In this document: in pieces, positions 16,830 through 24,691 of the stretch
Numbering within the stretch: position 1 is the stretch's first letter
How the letters are laid out: each line of letters begins with the position of its first letter
Source of the DNA: Sulfurimonadaceae bacterium
Lineage (GTDB): Bacteria > Campylobacterota > Campylobacteria > Campylobacterales > Sulfurimonadaceae
Reading direction: 5' to 3'
Assembly: GCA_016744575.1 (NCBI GenBank)
Contig: JADGEC010000021.1
Coordinates: 1 to 37,510 of the forward strand
DNA length: 37,510 bases
Translations under genes and position numbers: made by a program
The notes under the pieces: model-generated
The model's database searches: none
Seen by the model: only the letters and a program-made list of their open reading frames with translations
What the model was told of the DNA's origin: nothing

Positions 16830-17828
16830 CTATTTATCCAGTATCACTCTGTTCTTAAACTCTTTGGCTTCACGCCATTTTACTTCTGCCCTGCGAACAA
16901 ACTCGTCACTCTTCTCTCCATTCTCATACTGCGAACCTCCAACACTGATAGTCACAGGAGCTTCAGCCATCAGATGTTTCTTCTCTACTGCTTTACGCAA
17001 TCGTACAGCAAGGATCTTCACCTTCTCGACCTCCGTATCCGGAGCGATCACGACAAACTGGTTCTCACTGACTCGACAAGCAATGTCACTGGAGCGTATC
17101 AAAGGTGAAAGAAATGCACCAAACGCAATAAGCAGGGGATCACGTTTATCCAAAGTGATATTTTCAAAGTCATCTATTCCAAAAGCTATGATGGAGAGTG
17201 GTTGAAGCGTCCGGCTGGCACGTGCTGAAGCATGTTTGATCTCCTCAAGAAAATAGCTGCGATTATAGAGTCCTGTCAGACTATCCATCAGTGCATGTTT
17301 ACCACTCTCATGGCTCATGTCGATCCGCATGATATAGACGATGAGTGCGATGATGAACAGTGTCACGACCAACAATGCATAGAGGATGTAAAGAGTACCT
17401 TCGCGTTCACCTTGCAGTCGGGAAGAGACTGCCATCGAAAAACGCTCATAATCCTTTAGACAAGCTCGAAACTCTTTTTTGGCGTCACTCATACCATACT
17501 TACAGACCTTCCATTTAGCATATAATTCTCTGAAAGTATCCGCAGGGTTGTGAAAACCAAAATTGGTCTGACCTGCCTCTTTTTGCATGAACTCTCGGTC
17601 AATACGTTGAAAAAGCTCTTCAATATATGCCGCGCTTGCAGGGTCGACCACACCACTGCGTTTTACAGACTCCAGTGCACCACCAAGACGTCCAACATCT
17701 TTCATGACAAGAGAGCTCTTCTCGACCGAGCCAGAAAGATGATATGCCAGATAGAAGTTAGCGGGAAAAAGAAGAATAAGGAGATAGAGAAAGATGGTGA
17801 TGTTCCAGGGAAGACTCTCAGTTTTCAT
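16830..17828 (-). CDS. Membrane GGDEF-family protein with degenerate active site (copy 1)
   Basis: The 332-residue protein has a membrane helix at ~11-31, a periplasmic helical segment (~32-145), a second helix (~146-168) and a C-terminal GGDEF fold (~175-330). DSLTGLYNR at the start of the fold is normal, but the signature motif reads SENQF at 254-258 (expected GGDEF), losing both glycines and the catalytic acidic pair. No RxxD inhibitory site is obvious. It is probably not a cyclase and may act as a c-di-GMP or protein-binding sensor. Its ATG overlaps the TGA of the upstream gene (ATGA), a paralogue with the same layout and shared blocks (GFHNP, FMQ), so they are a tandem duplication. Confidence 0.85.
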   Translation of the reverse strand: MKTESLPWNITIFLYLLILLFPANFYLAYHLSGSVEKSSLVMKDVGRLGGALESVKRSGVVDPASAAYIEELFQRIDREFMQKEAGQTNFGFHNPADTFRELYAKWKVCKYGMSDAKKEFRACLKDYERFSMAVSSRLQGEREGTLYILYALLVVTLFIIALIVYIMRIDMSHESGKHALMDSLTGLYNRSYFLEEIKHASARASRTLQPLSIIAFGIDDFENITLDKRDPLLIAFGAFLSPLIRSSDIACRVSENQFVVIAPDTEVEKVKILAVRLRKAVEKKHLMAEAPVTISVGGSQYENGEKSDEFVRRAEVKWREAKEFKNRVILDK

Positions 17829-18871
17829 GATCTCATCACCTCAGCCGTCAAGACTTTGTTACGTATCTTCCTGGCTTCATCTAACGTCTTCTCAGCTCGC
17901 TGTACAAAACCATTGACCTCTTCACCGGGTTGGTATTTAGCAACACTCAGACTGACCGTCATAGGATGCTGTATCATGAAATCATGGGCCAGGACTTTCA
18001 TGCGTATCCTTTCTGCCACCATAAGGACGTTCTGAAGGTCAGTTTGCGGTGTTATGATGGCGAAGGTATCATCATCATAACGACAGGTCGTATCACTTGT
18101 ACGTGTCAGGGAGAGAAGAAGACCCCCAAACCTCTCAAGTACTTTGTCGTTCTTTTCCGTACCAAACATCTTGAGCATATCATCAAAATCATCAATAGCG
18201 ATAAACATAATAGAGAGATCATACTCATGCCGCTCTGCAAGCGAACAAGCCGGAGCGATCTCAGCATAGAAATAATCACGATTAAAGAGCTTGGTAGCGA
18301 GATCATATATCGTATGCTTCTCAAGCTGTCTTCGCATATAGGACCGGATAAAATAGATCATCAAGACGGTTATGATCATAGTGAAGACAAGGCTCAGGTA
18401 GAGCCCGTTCAATGCCTGCTCACGTTTGACATTTGCCATCTTCTCCACGACAATACTTAGCTTAGTAGACTGTTTCCAGCACTTCTCCCCACTTTTAAGG
18501 ATCGCCTTACGCTCTGTCTCCTTAGGAAGATTGGTCTTAAAGTTTCGCCAGCATACTTTGAGTGACGAGAACTCTATCTGCGGATTATGAAACCCGATGT
18601 CGAACTGATTTGAACTTCGCTGCATAAACTGACTATCGACATGACCAAGCATCAGATCCAATGATGCTATCATCTGCTTGTCTATCTTCTCTGGAGCGTA
18701 GATCGTCAACTGTTGGATACCCCCACCGATAAGGCCGATGTTCTTAACAGTCGTCGCATCGTTTTGCGTATCATCGATGAGTTTATTTGCGAAATAGAGG
18801 TTAATAGGAAACAGGAATACTAATAGATATAGCAGTACCGTTATCCTCAGTGAAGACCAATCCCTAAGCAT
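17825..18871 (-). CDS. Membrane GGDEF-family protein with degenerate active site (copy 2)
   Basis: The protein has 348 residues with the same plan as its downstream paralogue: a membrane helix at ~10-30, a periplasmic segment (~31-155, including FMQ and GFHNPQIEF), a second helix (~156-178) and a GGDEF fold (~185-340). The entry motif is DLATKLFNR. The signature motif is DDDTF at 266-270 in place of GGDEF: one acidic residue remains but the catalytic Glu is Thr and both glycines are Asp. Diguanylate cyclase activity is unlikely. It is the first of the pair; a candidate terminator for priA lies just upstream at 18921-18952, so it likely has its own promoter in that 87-base AT-rich gap. Confidence 0.85.
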   Translation of the reverse strand: MLRDWSSLRITVLLYLLVFLFPINLYFANKLIDDTQNDATTVKNIGLIGGGIQQLTIYAPEKIDKQMIASLDLMLGHVDSQFMQRSSNQFDIGFHNPQIEFSSLKVCWRNFKTNLPKETERKAILKSGEKCWKQSTKLSIVVEKMANVKREQALNGLYLSLVFTMIITVLMIYFIRSYMRRQLEKHTIYDLATKLFNRDYFYAEIAPACSLAERHEYDLSIMFIAIDDFDDMLKMFGTEKNDKVLERFGGLLLSLTRTSDTTCRYDDDTFAIITPQTDLQNVLMVAERIRMKVLAHDFMIQHPMTVSLSVAKYQPGEEVNGFVQRAEKTLDEARKIRNKVLTAEVMRS

Positions 18872-18920
18872 GATTTATTACCTTTTAGACCATTCAGTCT
18901 GCTCTTAATTATCATTCTAC

Positions 18921-18952
18921 TGCTTATTTTGTTAATTTTTAATAAATAAGCA
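18921..18952 (-). terminator. Hairpin after priA
   Basis: TGCTTATTT (18921-18929) and AAATAAGCA (18944-18952) form a perfect 9-base stem with a 14-base AT-rich loop, starting 7 bases past the priA stop. Only AT-rich sequence follows rather than a clean T run. Confidence 0.5.
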
Positions 18953-18958
18953 CGATAT

Positions 18959-20803
18959 TTAGTTGAATTCCATTGGGTCCATATCTATTTCAGCCAGTTC
19001 TGTCTTACAACTTCTCACTGCACGGATGATGTCAGTACTTTTGTCTGCACGGAGTAGGATCTGAAAACGGAATTTACCAGCTATACGCTCTATAGGCGCA
19101 GCACCGGCACCTACAACGACTACAGTGCCAAGCTCTGCTAATCTCGCCTGCATCTGCTCCATCTCAACACGGGCTTTTTCTGCATATTTATGTGCGAACA
19201 GTATCCGGCATAGTTTTTTGTACGGGGGGTACATCCCCTCTCGGAAGAGCATCTCCTCTTCAAGAAACTGCTCATAGTACTCGATGTAAGGAGCAAAGAA
19301 GGCTTCATTGAAACTTTGGACCAGGACCAGAGCTTCCTTCTTTCTTCCACTTCGTCCAGCTATCTGGATCAATAGTGAGAGCGCTTTTTCACGCGCACGA
19401 TAATCACTCATATTTAGGATATTATCTAGGCCAAGTACTACGGCAAGGGTCACATCGTGATAGTCATGCCCTTTAGATAACATCTGAGTCCCGATAAGAA
19501 GATCCGTCTTGCCTTCATTAAAACGCCTTAAGGCACTTTTGAGTTTGTTCTGTGTAGTTATCACATCTCGGTCAAACTGCTCGACCTCTATATGTGAGTA
19601 GTGTTCTTTAAAATATGACGTCGCTTCTGCTGTCCCAAGCCTGGAACTGAGCAGATCTCCATGTGCGCATTTAGGGCATTTTTGAGGGATCGCTTCTGAA
19701 TAGTTACAGTAGTGACACTGAACGCTACGTGTATTACGATGGACACTCATCCCAACGCTACAAAATGGGCACTCATAGGTAAACCCACAGGCATCACAGA
19801 TAAGATACTTAAAGTTTGCCCTCGTCGGGATAAAGACCATGCCCTGATCACCTTTCTTGGACATCTCCATCACAGAGTGTTCTATCAAGGGTGTGATCTC
19901 CTCTGTATGTGGTTCAAACACCACTCTTCGCTTTGCCCCGAAATGCCCCCCTTTAAGACGAAAATGGGGAAATTTCGAATAAGAGGTCAGTGAAGGGGTC
20001 GCACTTCCAAGCACGATTGGGATCTTTAGCTGAGAGGCAGTATAGATGGCCATGTCTCGGGCTTGATAACGCGGTCTTGAGGATGATTTATAACTCTCAT
20101 CATGCTCTTCATCAACGATGATAAGCCCCAACTTCTCTATAGGTAAGAAGAGTGCTGAACGGGGACCGGCAATGATCTTGGCCGAACCATCATAGATGGC
20201 GTCCAGATTTTTTATTTTCTGCTTTTTAGTCAGTTTCGAATGCCACATGACGACCATCTCACCGAAAAACTTCTCCAACCGTATCTGCATCTGCGGCGTC
20301 AAGGAGATCTCCGGCATCAAAAAGAGCACACGTTTCTCATCTTGAAGTATCTCTGAGAAATACTTCATATAGATCTCTGTCTTACCAGAACCCGTATCAC
20401 CAAAAAGAAGCGAGACCTTATGCTTTCGCAAAAAATCCAAAGCCTCATCCTGTTTTTTACTCAAGACGATCGCTTGAACCTCTCCTATCTCCTCTGTCCT
20501 GTTTTCCATCTCCCCAGATAAAAAAGGTATAAAAAGTCCCAGTGCCTCGCCAAGTGAACTAAAATAGTACTCTGCGATGAACTTCGCACTCTTATACTGC
20601 TGACTTGAAAAATGCTCATCCATACTCTCTAAGATAGAAAGTGTCTTAAAATCCGGTTGTGCCACTTCTTCAGCTACACATCCGAAAAGCTCACGATTAC
20701 GCAGCTTTACCTTTACATGTTGATAAGGGAGAAGTGATGGTTCAGACTGATAAGTCAACGGCTCTAAAGGAGAGCCTAGAAGGATTATTTTATAGTAGTG
20801 CAA
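18959..20803 (-). CDS. priA: Primosomal helicase PriA
   Basis: This 614-residue protein has the N-terminal DNA-binding start (HYYKIILLGSPLEPLTYQ), Walker A GDTGSGKT at 135-142, DEEHD at 231-235, and eight zinc-binding cysteines (336, 339, 345, 348, 363, 366, 376, 379) inside the helicase. The C-terminal helicase motifs follow (GTQMLSKGHDYHDVTLAVV, QIAGRSGR). It restarts stalled replication forks. The start is a TTG placed directly after the TAA of the upstream pilin-like gene, without a gap, which matches where the family's conserved N-terminus begins. It therefore depends on translation of the pilin genes or their shared transcript. Confidence 0.95.
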   Translation of the reverse strand: MHYYKIILLGSPLEPLTYQSEPSLLPYQHVKVKLRNRELFGCVAEEVAQPDFKTLSILESMDEHFSSQQYKSAKFIAEYYFSSLGEALGLFIPFLSGEMENRTEEIGEVQAIVLSKKQDEALDFLRKHKVSLLFGDTGSGKTEIYMKYFSEILQDEKRVLFLMPEISLTPQMQIRLEKFFGEMVVMWHSKLTKKQKIKNLDAIYDGSAKIIAGPRSALFLPIEKLGLIIVDEEHDESYKSSSRPRYQARDMAIYTASQLKIPIVLGSATPSLTSYSKFPHFRLKGGHFGAKRRVVFEPHTEEITPLIEHSVMEMSKKGDQGMVFIPTRANFKYLICDACGFTYECPFCSVGMSVHRNTRSVQCHYCNYSEAIPQKCPKCAHGDLLSSRLGTAEATSYFKEHYSHIEVEQFDRDVITTQNKLKSALRRFNEGKTDLLIGTQMLSKGHDYHDVTLAVVLGLDNILNMSDYRAREKALSLLIQIAGRSGRKKEALVLVQSFNEAFFAPYIEYYEQFLEEEMLFREGMYPPYKKLCRILFAHKYAEKARVEMEQMQARLAELGTVVVVGAGAAPIERIAGKFRFQILLRADKSTDIIRAVRSCKTELAEIDMDPMEFN

Positions 20804-21226
20804 TTATTGTGTCAATGTCGCGCACAAGCCTGTTGTTGGAGTACAATCGAATGTACCATTTGTATCCTCATAGGTGAACGCCGCTGTCTTTCCAGCAATG
20901 CTGTAGGTATATGTGTTTACAGGTGCTTCAGCCCAACCTTCATCCGTCTCACCATATTTTATTACATTTGTAAAATAGGGTGACGCCAATGTCGTATTGT
21001 CATCTAAAAACTCTATCCAGCTGTTATCACCCCTAAACAACCTTTGCTGACGCTCTGTAACTATACCTGATCTGACCGCGGCTATCGTACTTCTTGTCTT
21101 TGCGATCTTTGCATCATCTCTGGTCGCTGCGAACTTTGGTACCGCGACCGCGGCCAATATACCTAATATGACTATGACGAACACAAGCTCGATCATTGTA
21201 AACGCTTTTCTTGTACGGCTCTTCAT
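20804..21226 (-). CDS. Type IV pilin-like / pseudopilin (copy 3 of 3)
   Basis: This 140-residue protein has a short basic leader (KSRTRKA) and the prepilin signature FTMIELVFVIVILGILAAVAVPKFA. The residue before the cleavage site is Ala rather than the usual Gly. The globular part has two cysteines near the C-terminus (FDCTPTTGLCATL), the likely disulphide loop of pilins. Its ATG shares a base with the upstream pilin's TGA (TGATG), and its TAA abuts the TTG start of priA. Expected role: minor pilin or pseudopilin of a type II secretion/type IV pilus or competence machine, processed by a prepilin peptidase encoded elsewhere. Confidence 0.85.
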   Translation of the reverse strand: MKSRTRKAFTMIELVFVIVILGILAAVAVPKFAATRDDAKIAKTRSTIAAVRSGIVTERQQRLFRGDNSWIEFLDDNTTLASPYFTNVIKYGETDEGWAEAPVNTYTYSIAGKTAAFTYEDTNGTFDCTPTTGLCATLTQ

Positions 21227-21675
21227 CAGAAGCTCACTCTCTGTCCTCTTAGCGGAATAGGATATTCTCTTGCATCAAATATCAACTGCAACTGACTACA
21301 TAGGGCATCTGGACCTGCACCATACTCCAATGATAAGTTAGCATCTAAAGCACCATCATAGACTTTAAATGTAAGACAATCTGTATTACTACCCATCTGA
21401 AAGTCTGCTGACTTGTTTGCTAGATCTAATGTCGCTTCACCTTTAACTACCATCCCTTGAATCCCATAGGACATGAGACTCAGATCTTCTTCGATCTCAC
21501 CTTTAGAAATAGCATAAGAAGCTATCTCAGTCGACGCAGTTGCCATCGACTGAGAGACTGTTGCAATCTTAGCATCATCACGTGTCGCAGCTAGTTTTGG
21601 AATTGCTACTGCGGCCAAAATACCTAAAATAACAATTACAAAAATAAGTTCTATCATCGTGAACGCTTTTTTCAT
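21226..21675 (-). CDS. Type IV pilin-like / pseudopilin (copy 2 of 3)
   Basis: The start is the ATG at 21675, behind AGGTGTAGAG; an earlier in-frame codon at 21696 would fall inside a palindrome and add residues before the normal short leader. The protein has 149 residues: MKKA, then FTMIELIFVIVILGILAAVAIPKLAATRDDAK, nearly identical to the other two copies, then a divergent globular part with two cysteines (TDCLTF, ALCSQL). Ala again precedes the cleavage site. It follows copy 1 by about 100 bases and is translationally coupled to copy 3. Same expected role as the other copies. Confidence 0.85.
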   Translation of the reverse strand: MKKAFTMIELIFVIVILGILAAVAIPKLAATRDDAKIATVSQSMATASTEIASYAISKGEIEEDLSLMSYGIQGMVVKGEATLDLANKSADFQMGSNTDCLTFKVYDGALDANLSLEYGAGPDALCSQLQLIFDAREYPIPLRGQRVSF

Positions 21676-21692
21676 CTCTACACCTACCTGTT

Positions 21693-21716
21693 CCAAAACA
21701 GCTTAAGCTGTTTTGG
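21693..21716. repeat. 24-base perfect palindrome between pilin copies 1 and 2
   Basis: CCAAAACAGCTT is followed at once by its exact reverse complement. It can form a hairpin just before the copy 2 ribosome site. No T tract follows on the minus strand, so it looks more like an mRNA-stabilising, processing or attenuation element than a simple terminator. Confidence 0.7.
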
Positions 21717-21774
21717 ATTAATCACTCTCCGTCAGGCCTTAAAGTAAATACTCTTTACACAAGGAGACAACTAC

Positions 21775-22215
21775 CTACCAAGTAACGCTCGAGCCACCAA
21801 ATTGATGGACAAGAGCAAGATCTTTTGTTGCGGTATTAATACCTTTACAAACAGCTGAAGTATTGCCATCACCACTGACCGTCAAATTACCATCAGTAAG
21901 AGTCATTTGAAATCCAGTACAATTTTCCGTACCGATTTTGTAGAATGCTTTGCTTGTTGCATTTGTATCATCCGCAACTCCACCCCCCGTGAGAACTAAA
22001 TTTACATTCGTCATCTCACCCCATTTACCCATTTTTCCCTGTGCCGTGTAGTAAGCACCGACATCTGAGACTATTGTGGCAATTTCAGACGCACCTTTAG
22101 CGACTTTAGCATCATCACGTGTTGCTGCAAGTTTCGGAATGGCAACTGCTGCCAAAATACCCAGGATAACGATAACAAAGATCAATTCGATCATAGTAAA
22201 ACCACTTCTTTTCAT
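21775..22215 (-). CDS. Type IV pilin-like / pseudopilin (copy 1 of 3)
   Basis: This 146-residue protein has a leader MKRSG followed by FTMIELIFVIVILGILAAVAIPKLA, with the standard Gly before the cleavage site, unlike the other two copies. The globular part has Gly/Thr-rich strands and two cysteines (ENCTGF, AVCKGI). A strong AAGGAG site precedes the ATG, and the 150-base AT-rich gap upstream probably holds the operon promoter. The palindrome downstream could favour this copy over the other two, so it may be the major subunit of the set. Function as for its paralogues: part of a secretion, pilus or DNA-uptake filament. Confidence 0.88.
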   Translation of the reverse strand: MKRSGFTMIELIFVIVILGILAAVAIPKLAATRDDAKVAKGASEIATIVSDVGAYYTAQGKMGKWGEMTNVNLVLTGGGVADDTNATSKAFYKIGTENCTGFQMTLTDGNLTVSGDGNTSAVCKGINTATKDLALVHQFGGSSVTW

Positions 22216-22366
22216 GGCTTACTCCTTCATTCAAAATTTCAGGTTACTCTTGTAGCCTTACTGAGATTATGAAGAAGATAGACTTACAAACAGATAAAAT
22301 TAGTTAATTTTTAACATCAAATAATATAAAATGCGTAAAAATAGCAGAAAAGAACAGCTGTTATGG

Positions 22367-22582
22367 TTATTTTATTCTCTCTAATAATCTTTTTATCTCG
22401 ATTTCCTGGTTGTAAAGATCGTAATTTTTACGTATATAAGCCTGTAAAAGTGTCTTAAAACTATTACTGCCTTCCATGTTCAGATCTTTTTCCAGCTGCT
22501 GTTCCAAAAAATGAGCGAACTCGACTTCGATATCTATATCGAAACGGCTCCCGTTAATATTCAGCGTGATCTTTTTGTTCAT
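22367..22582 (-). CDS. Small conserved-looking protein, unknown function
   Basis: The protein has 71 residues: a beta-like start (KKITLNINGSRFDIDIEVEFA) and a helical, Leu- and Glu-rich remainder ending in EIEIKRLLERIK. No cysteines, signal peptide or membrane segment. It starts 24 bases after the end of the coiled-coil gene at 22607-22834 and is probably co-transcribed with it. The order (short strand, then helix) recalls ZapA-type cell-division proteins in outline, but I cannot confirm this; treat as unknown. Confidence 0.5.
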   Translation of the reverse strand: MNKKITLNINGSRFDIDIEVEFAHFLEQQLEKDLNMEGSNSFKTLLQAYIRKNYDLYNQEIEIKRLLERIK

Positions 22583-22606
22583 GACTCAGCCCAGACTTTC
22601 ATGGTA

Positions 22607-22834
22607 TCAGCCAAGAATGCTCTCTATTTTACTGACGATATCTTCGATCTCCATATCTTTCATCCCGTTCTCTTCTGTCAGACGATCGATCTCGGCATCT
22701 TTTGCCTCACTTTCACTTCTCAGTGTCACCGTCTCTATACGCAAAGCCTTCATCTCTTCTCTCATACTATCATGCTGCTGCAGTATCTCAGTCACTCTTT
22801 CACTTAATCTTTGCAGAGTCGTCTGTTCTTCCAT
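22607..22834 (-). CDS. Small coiled-coil protein, unknown function
   Basis: This 75-residue protein is almost wholly coiled coil: heptad-like Leu/Ile positions run through LQRLSERVTEILQQHDSM, LRIETVTLRSES and IDRLTEENGMKDMEIEDI. No enzyme motif. It resembles short coiled-coil division or chromosome-associated proteins (ZapB-like size) by composition only. It is followed by the 71-residue gene. Its promoter shares the AT-rich segment 22835-22919 with the decayed uvrB copy on the other strand; the TATAAT at 22872-22877 lies in ATTATAAT, which reads the same on both strands. Confidence 0.5.
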   Translation of the reverse strand: MEEQTTLQRLSERVTEILQQHDSMREEMKALRIETVTLRSESEAKDAEIDRLTEENGMKDMEIEDIVSKIESILG

Positions 22835-22865
22835 CGATGCCTACCTATTGGGTCTGTATTTTCTA

Positions 22866-23211
22866 CTTCATTATAATTCTACCATAATTAAAGAACCCCT
22901 TAAAAGTAAAAGGTAAATATTGGCAAGATTTGAAGTGATCAGTGACTAGACAGTCGCTGATCATCAGCCTGTAGCTATCGATGTAGCAGTAGAAAGTATC
23001 AAGAAGGGAAACCACTACCAAACGTTTGAGAGTGTGACCGAAAGTGGCAAGACATCTATCATGGACAAGGTCATTGACGTAAACAGATACCGACTATCAT
23101 CATGACATATGACAAGACCCTCGTAGCACGACTCTATATTGAATGCAAAGCCATCTTTCCCACAACAAGTATATCTCTTACTATTATCGCTACAAACCTG
23201 TGGCCTACAGC
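22866..23211 (+). pseudogene. Degenerate copy of the uvrB promoter and first ~100 codons
   Basis: From the TTG at 22920, the reading follows intact uvrB codon by codon: LARFEVISD, a TAG stop at codon 10, then DHQPVAIDVAVESIKKGN and SVTESGKT (Walker A with G41 changed to E). About 30 of the first 53 codons match by hand count. After a frameshift it continues as PTIIMTYDKTLVARLY...CKAIFP, and after a second as YISYYYRYKPVAYS, matching uvrB's [14 protein letters not shown]. Similarity also covers the -10 region: TATAATTCTACCATAA against TATAATTCCACAATCA at uvrB, with an AAAGG ribosome site kept. Homology stops at about 23211. It is a decayed 5' fragment, not a gene. Confidence 0.9.
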
Positions 23212-23280
23212 ATAAGACAATAATTTCTTATGTCTTGGTCAAAGTGTCTGTATAAAACGAAATGCTATGGACTGATAGTT

Positions 23281-24000
23281 CTATACGATGATGCCGTTAT
23301 GCCATTGCACCAAGCTCAGGCGAAGCCCGCTTATAACAGGCAGTACTTCATGGCTGTAGAGCGGATTGCTTGGAAAGACAACCATCATCCCTGCTTTCGG
23401 ACGAATTTTAATCTGATCACCCTTGTCGTCAAACAAGTAATTAAATATCAGTTCACCACCATTAAACTGGGATGAACCCTCAGGTCGATCATTGTGTGAA
23501 GTCATAAAAAGCAGCGTGGTGATCTTACGATGTGGTGCCACTTGTATAAAACCGACCGTCTCAGCTTGTTCATCTATCAATTCATTGGAATCATCGGCAT
23601 GTTTGATATAGAACGCTCCTTCAGTATATTCAAGTGCCTGTACACTAGTCGCGGTGGTGAGCGCAATATTAAAAAAGTCTTCGATATTGCTCTGAAAATG
23701 TATAAAGTTTTTATGATAGATCTCAAGTAACCTATCTGGAAGTTCATGGATACAGGTCTTGCGGATATTCTCATCAATAGCCGGCTGGACGATTCCCTGT
23801 TGAAGCGATTTGACTCTTGCCTGTTCCGCCTCAGAATGTTGTACCGTAAAGCTGACGATCTCGTCACACGCACTCATCGATAAGAAGTCTTCAATGATCA
23901 AGTAAGGGTAATCGTTATACGGGCTTGGCATCAAGCGTGTATCAAGTCTTAGGTCGGTTATGAGATCATCGCAGTAGATGAAGTTACTGATCTGTTTCAA
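23281..24000 (-). CDS. 2-oxoglutarate/Fe(II)-dependent oxygenase, prolyl-hydroxylase type
   Basis: The protein has 239 residues. The catalytic iron set is visible: H134 and D136 in YIKHADDSN and the distal H217 in LYSHEVLPV, with R227 ten residues later (SGLRLSLVQW) to bind 2-oxoglutarate. NGGELIFNYLFDD and IKIRPKAGMMVVFPS are typical of the prolyl 4-hydroxylase/PKHD group. Substrate is unknown. The start is a TTG at 24000 with an in-frame stop two codons upstream and only a weak ribosome site. It lies between the two uvrB copies, next to decayed sequence, and could have arrived by transfer; its base composition is not obviously different by eye. Confidence 0.8.
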   Translation of the reverse strand: MKQISNFIYCDDLITDLRLDTRLMPSPYNDYPYLIIEDFLSMSACDEIVSFTVQHSEAEQARVKSLQQGIVQPAIDENIRKTCIHELPDRLLEIYHKNFIHFQSNIEDFFNIALTTATSVQALEYTEGAFYIKHADDSNELIDEQAETVGFIQVAPHRKITTLLFMTSHNDRPEGSSQFNGGELIFNYLFDDKGDQIKIRPKAGMMVVFPSNPLYSHEVLPVISGLRLSLVQWHNGIIV

Positions 24001-24010
24001 ATCTTAGACG

Positions 24011-24515
24011 TCATTCAGAGGACCAGTATATTATTGTATGCTTGAGACCTCTTGGTCTATGCGACTGTTCAGCAGCGTGTACAACCAGGTCAACATCCTT
24101 CAGCCAGAGATATGTTCTATCTTTCGTGCTCGGTGTTCGTCCCCAAATATCAATATTTTTCAATCCCTGTAGATCGAGTTCATGCATAGTAGCCCTCTTC
24201 ATCTCATCATAAAAACCAAAAAAAGGACGATCTTTTTTCGAGTTTCTTCTATCTACCGTCTCCAACTCTTTTTTATAAGGTGGAAGATTGGGCGATCAGT
24301 GGTTCAGCAAGGTGCGATCTTCTGATCGGCCATGGCACATATAAGAGTCTCTCTAGGCCAATATAGTGCACAATATTGGGGAACTCCTCGCTTGGATGAG
24401 TACTAAAAAGACATAGGCCTGTCACGGAGGGGATGATCATTGTATTCGATCGGTCATTTCGAAAGAGAGTAAATATAAGCCATAACAGACTGAATATAGT
24501 TTCAGTATAGCGCAA
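24011..24515 (-). other. Unrecognised, probably decayed coding sequence
   Basis: Two leftward open stretches lie end to end in different frames: 24515-24273 (with HYIGLERLLYVPWPIRRSHL) and 24265-24011 (with DRPFFGFYDEMKRATMHELD and TYLWLKDVDLVVHAAEQ). Their protein-like composition and the frame change between them suggest a broken gene. I recognise no family. The second could also be a real 84-residue gene starting at TTG 24265, just upstream of the oxygenase. Confidence 0.4.
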
Positions 24516-24569
24516 TTTTCAGGATCAACGGTAACCATCAATGGATGATGTGATTCTCGGCAGCATCTA

Positions 24570-24615
24570 ATACCAACCTTCGTTAAGGAGTGCTACTTTA
24601 AACGAGGGTTGGTAT
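24570..24615. repeat. Large hairpin upstream of uvrB
   Basis: ATACCAACCTTCGTT (24570-24584) pairs with AACGAGGGTTGGTAT (24601-24615): 15 pairs with one G-T wobble and a 16-base loop. No T tract follows on either strand, which argues against a simple terminator. Bases of the loop and right arm (GAGTGC-TACTTTAAACGAG) recur at about 35563-35581 with two changes. It may be an end of a small mobile or palindromic element. Confidence 0.7.
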
Positions 24616-24660
24616 AAGCAGCCATCTGCCATAAGACCCACACTATTCACAATTAAAAGC

Positions 24661-24686
24661 TATAATTCCACAATCAAGACAAGGGG
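24661..24686 (+). promoter_or_regulatory. uvrB promoter -10 and ribosome site
   Basis: A perfect TATAAT (24661-24666) and AAGGGG (24681-24686), five bases before the TTG start, define the uvrB start region. No LexA-like box is evident. Confidence 0.6.
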
Positions 24687-24691
24687 CACTA

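Noticed and set aside
17930-18460. 176-codon rightward open frame within the GGDEF genes
   Set aside because: Antisense to a well-supported protein and compositionally unlike a real gene.
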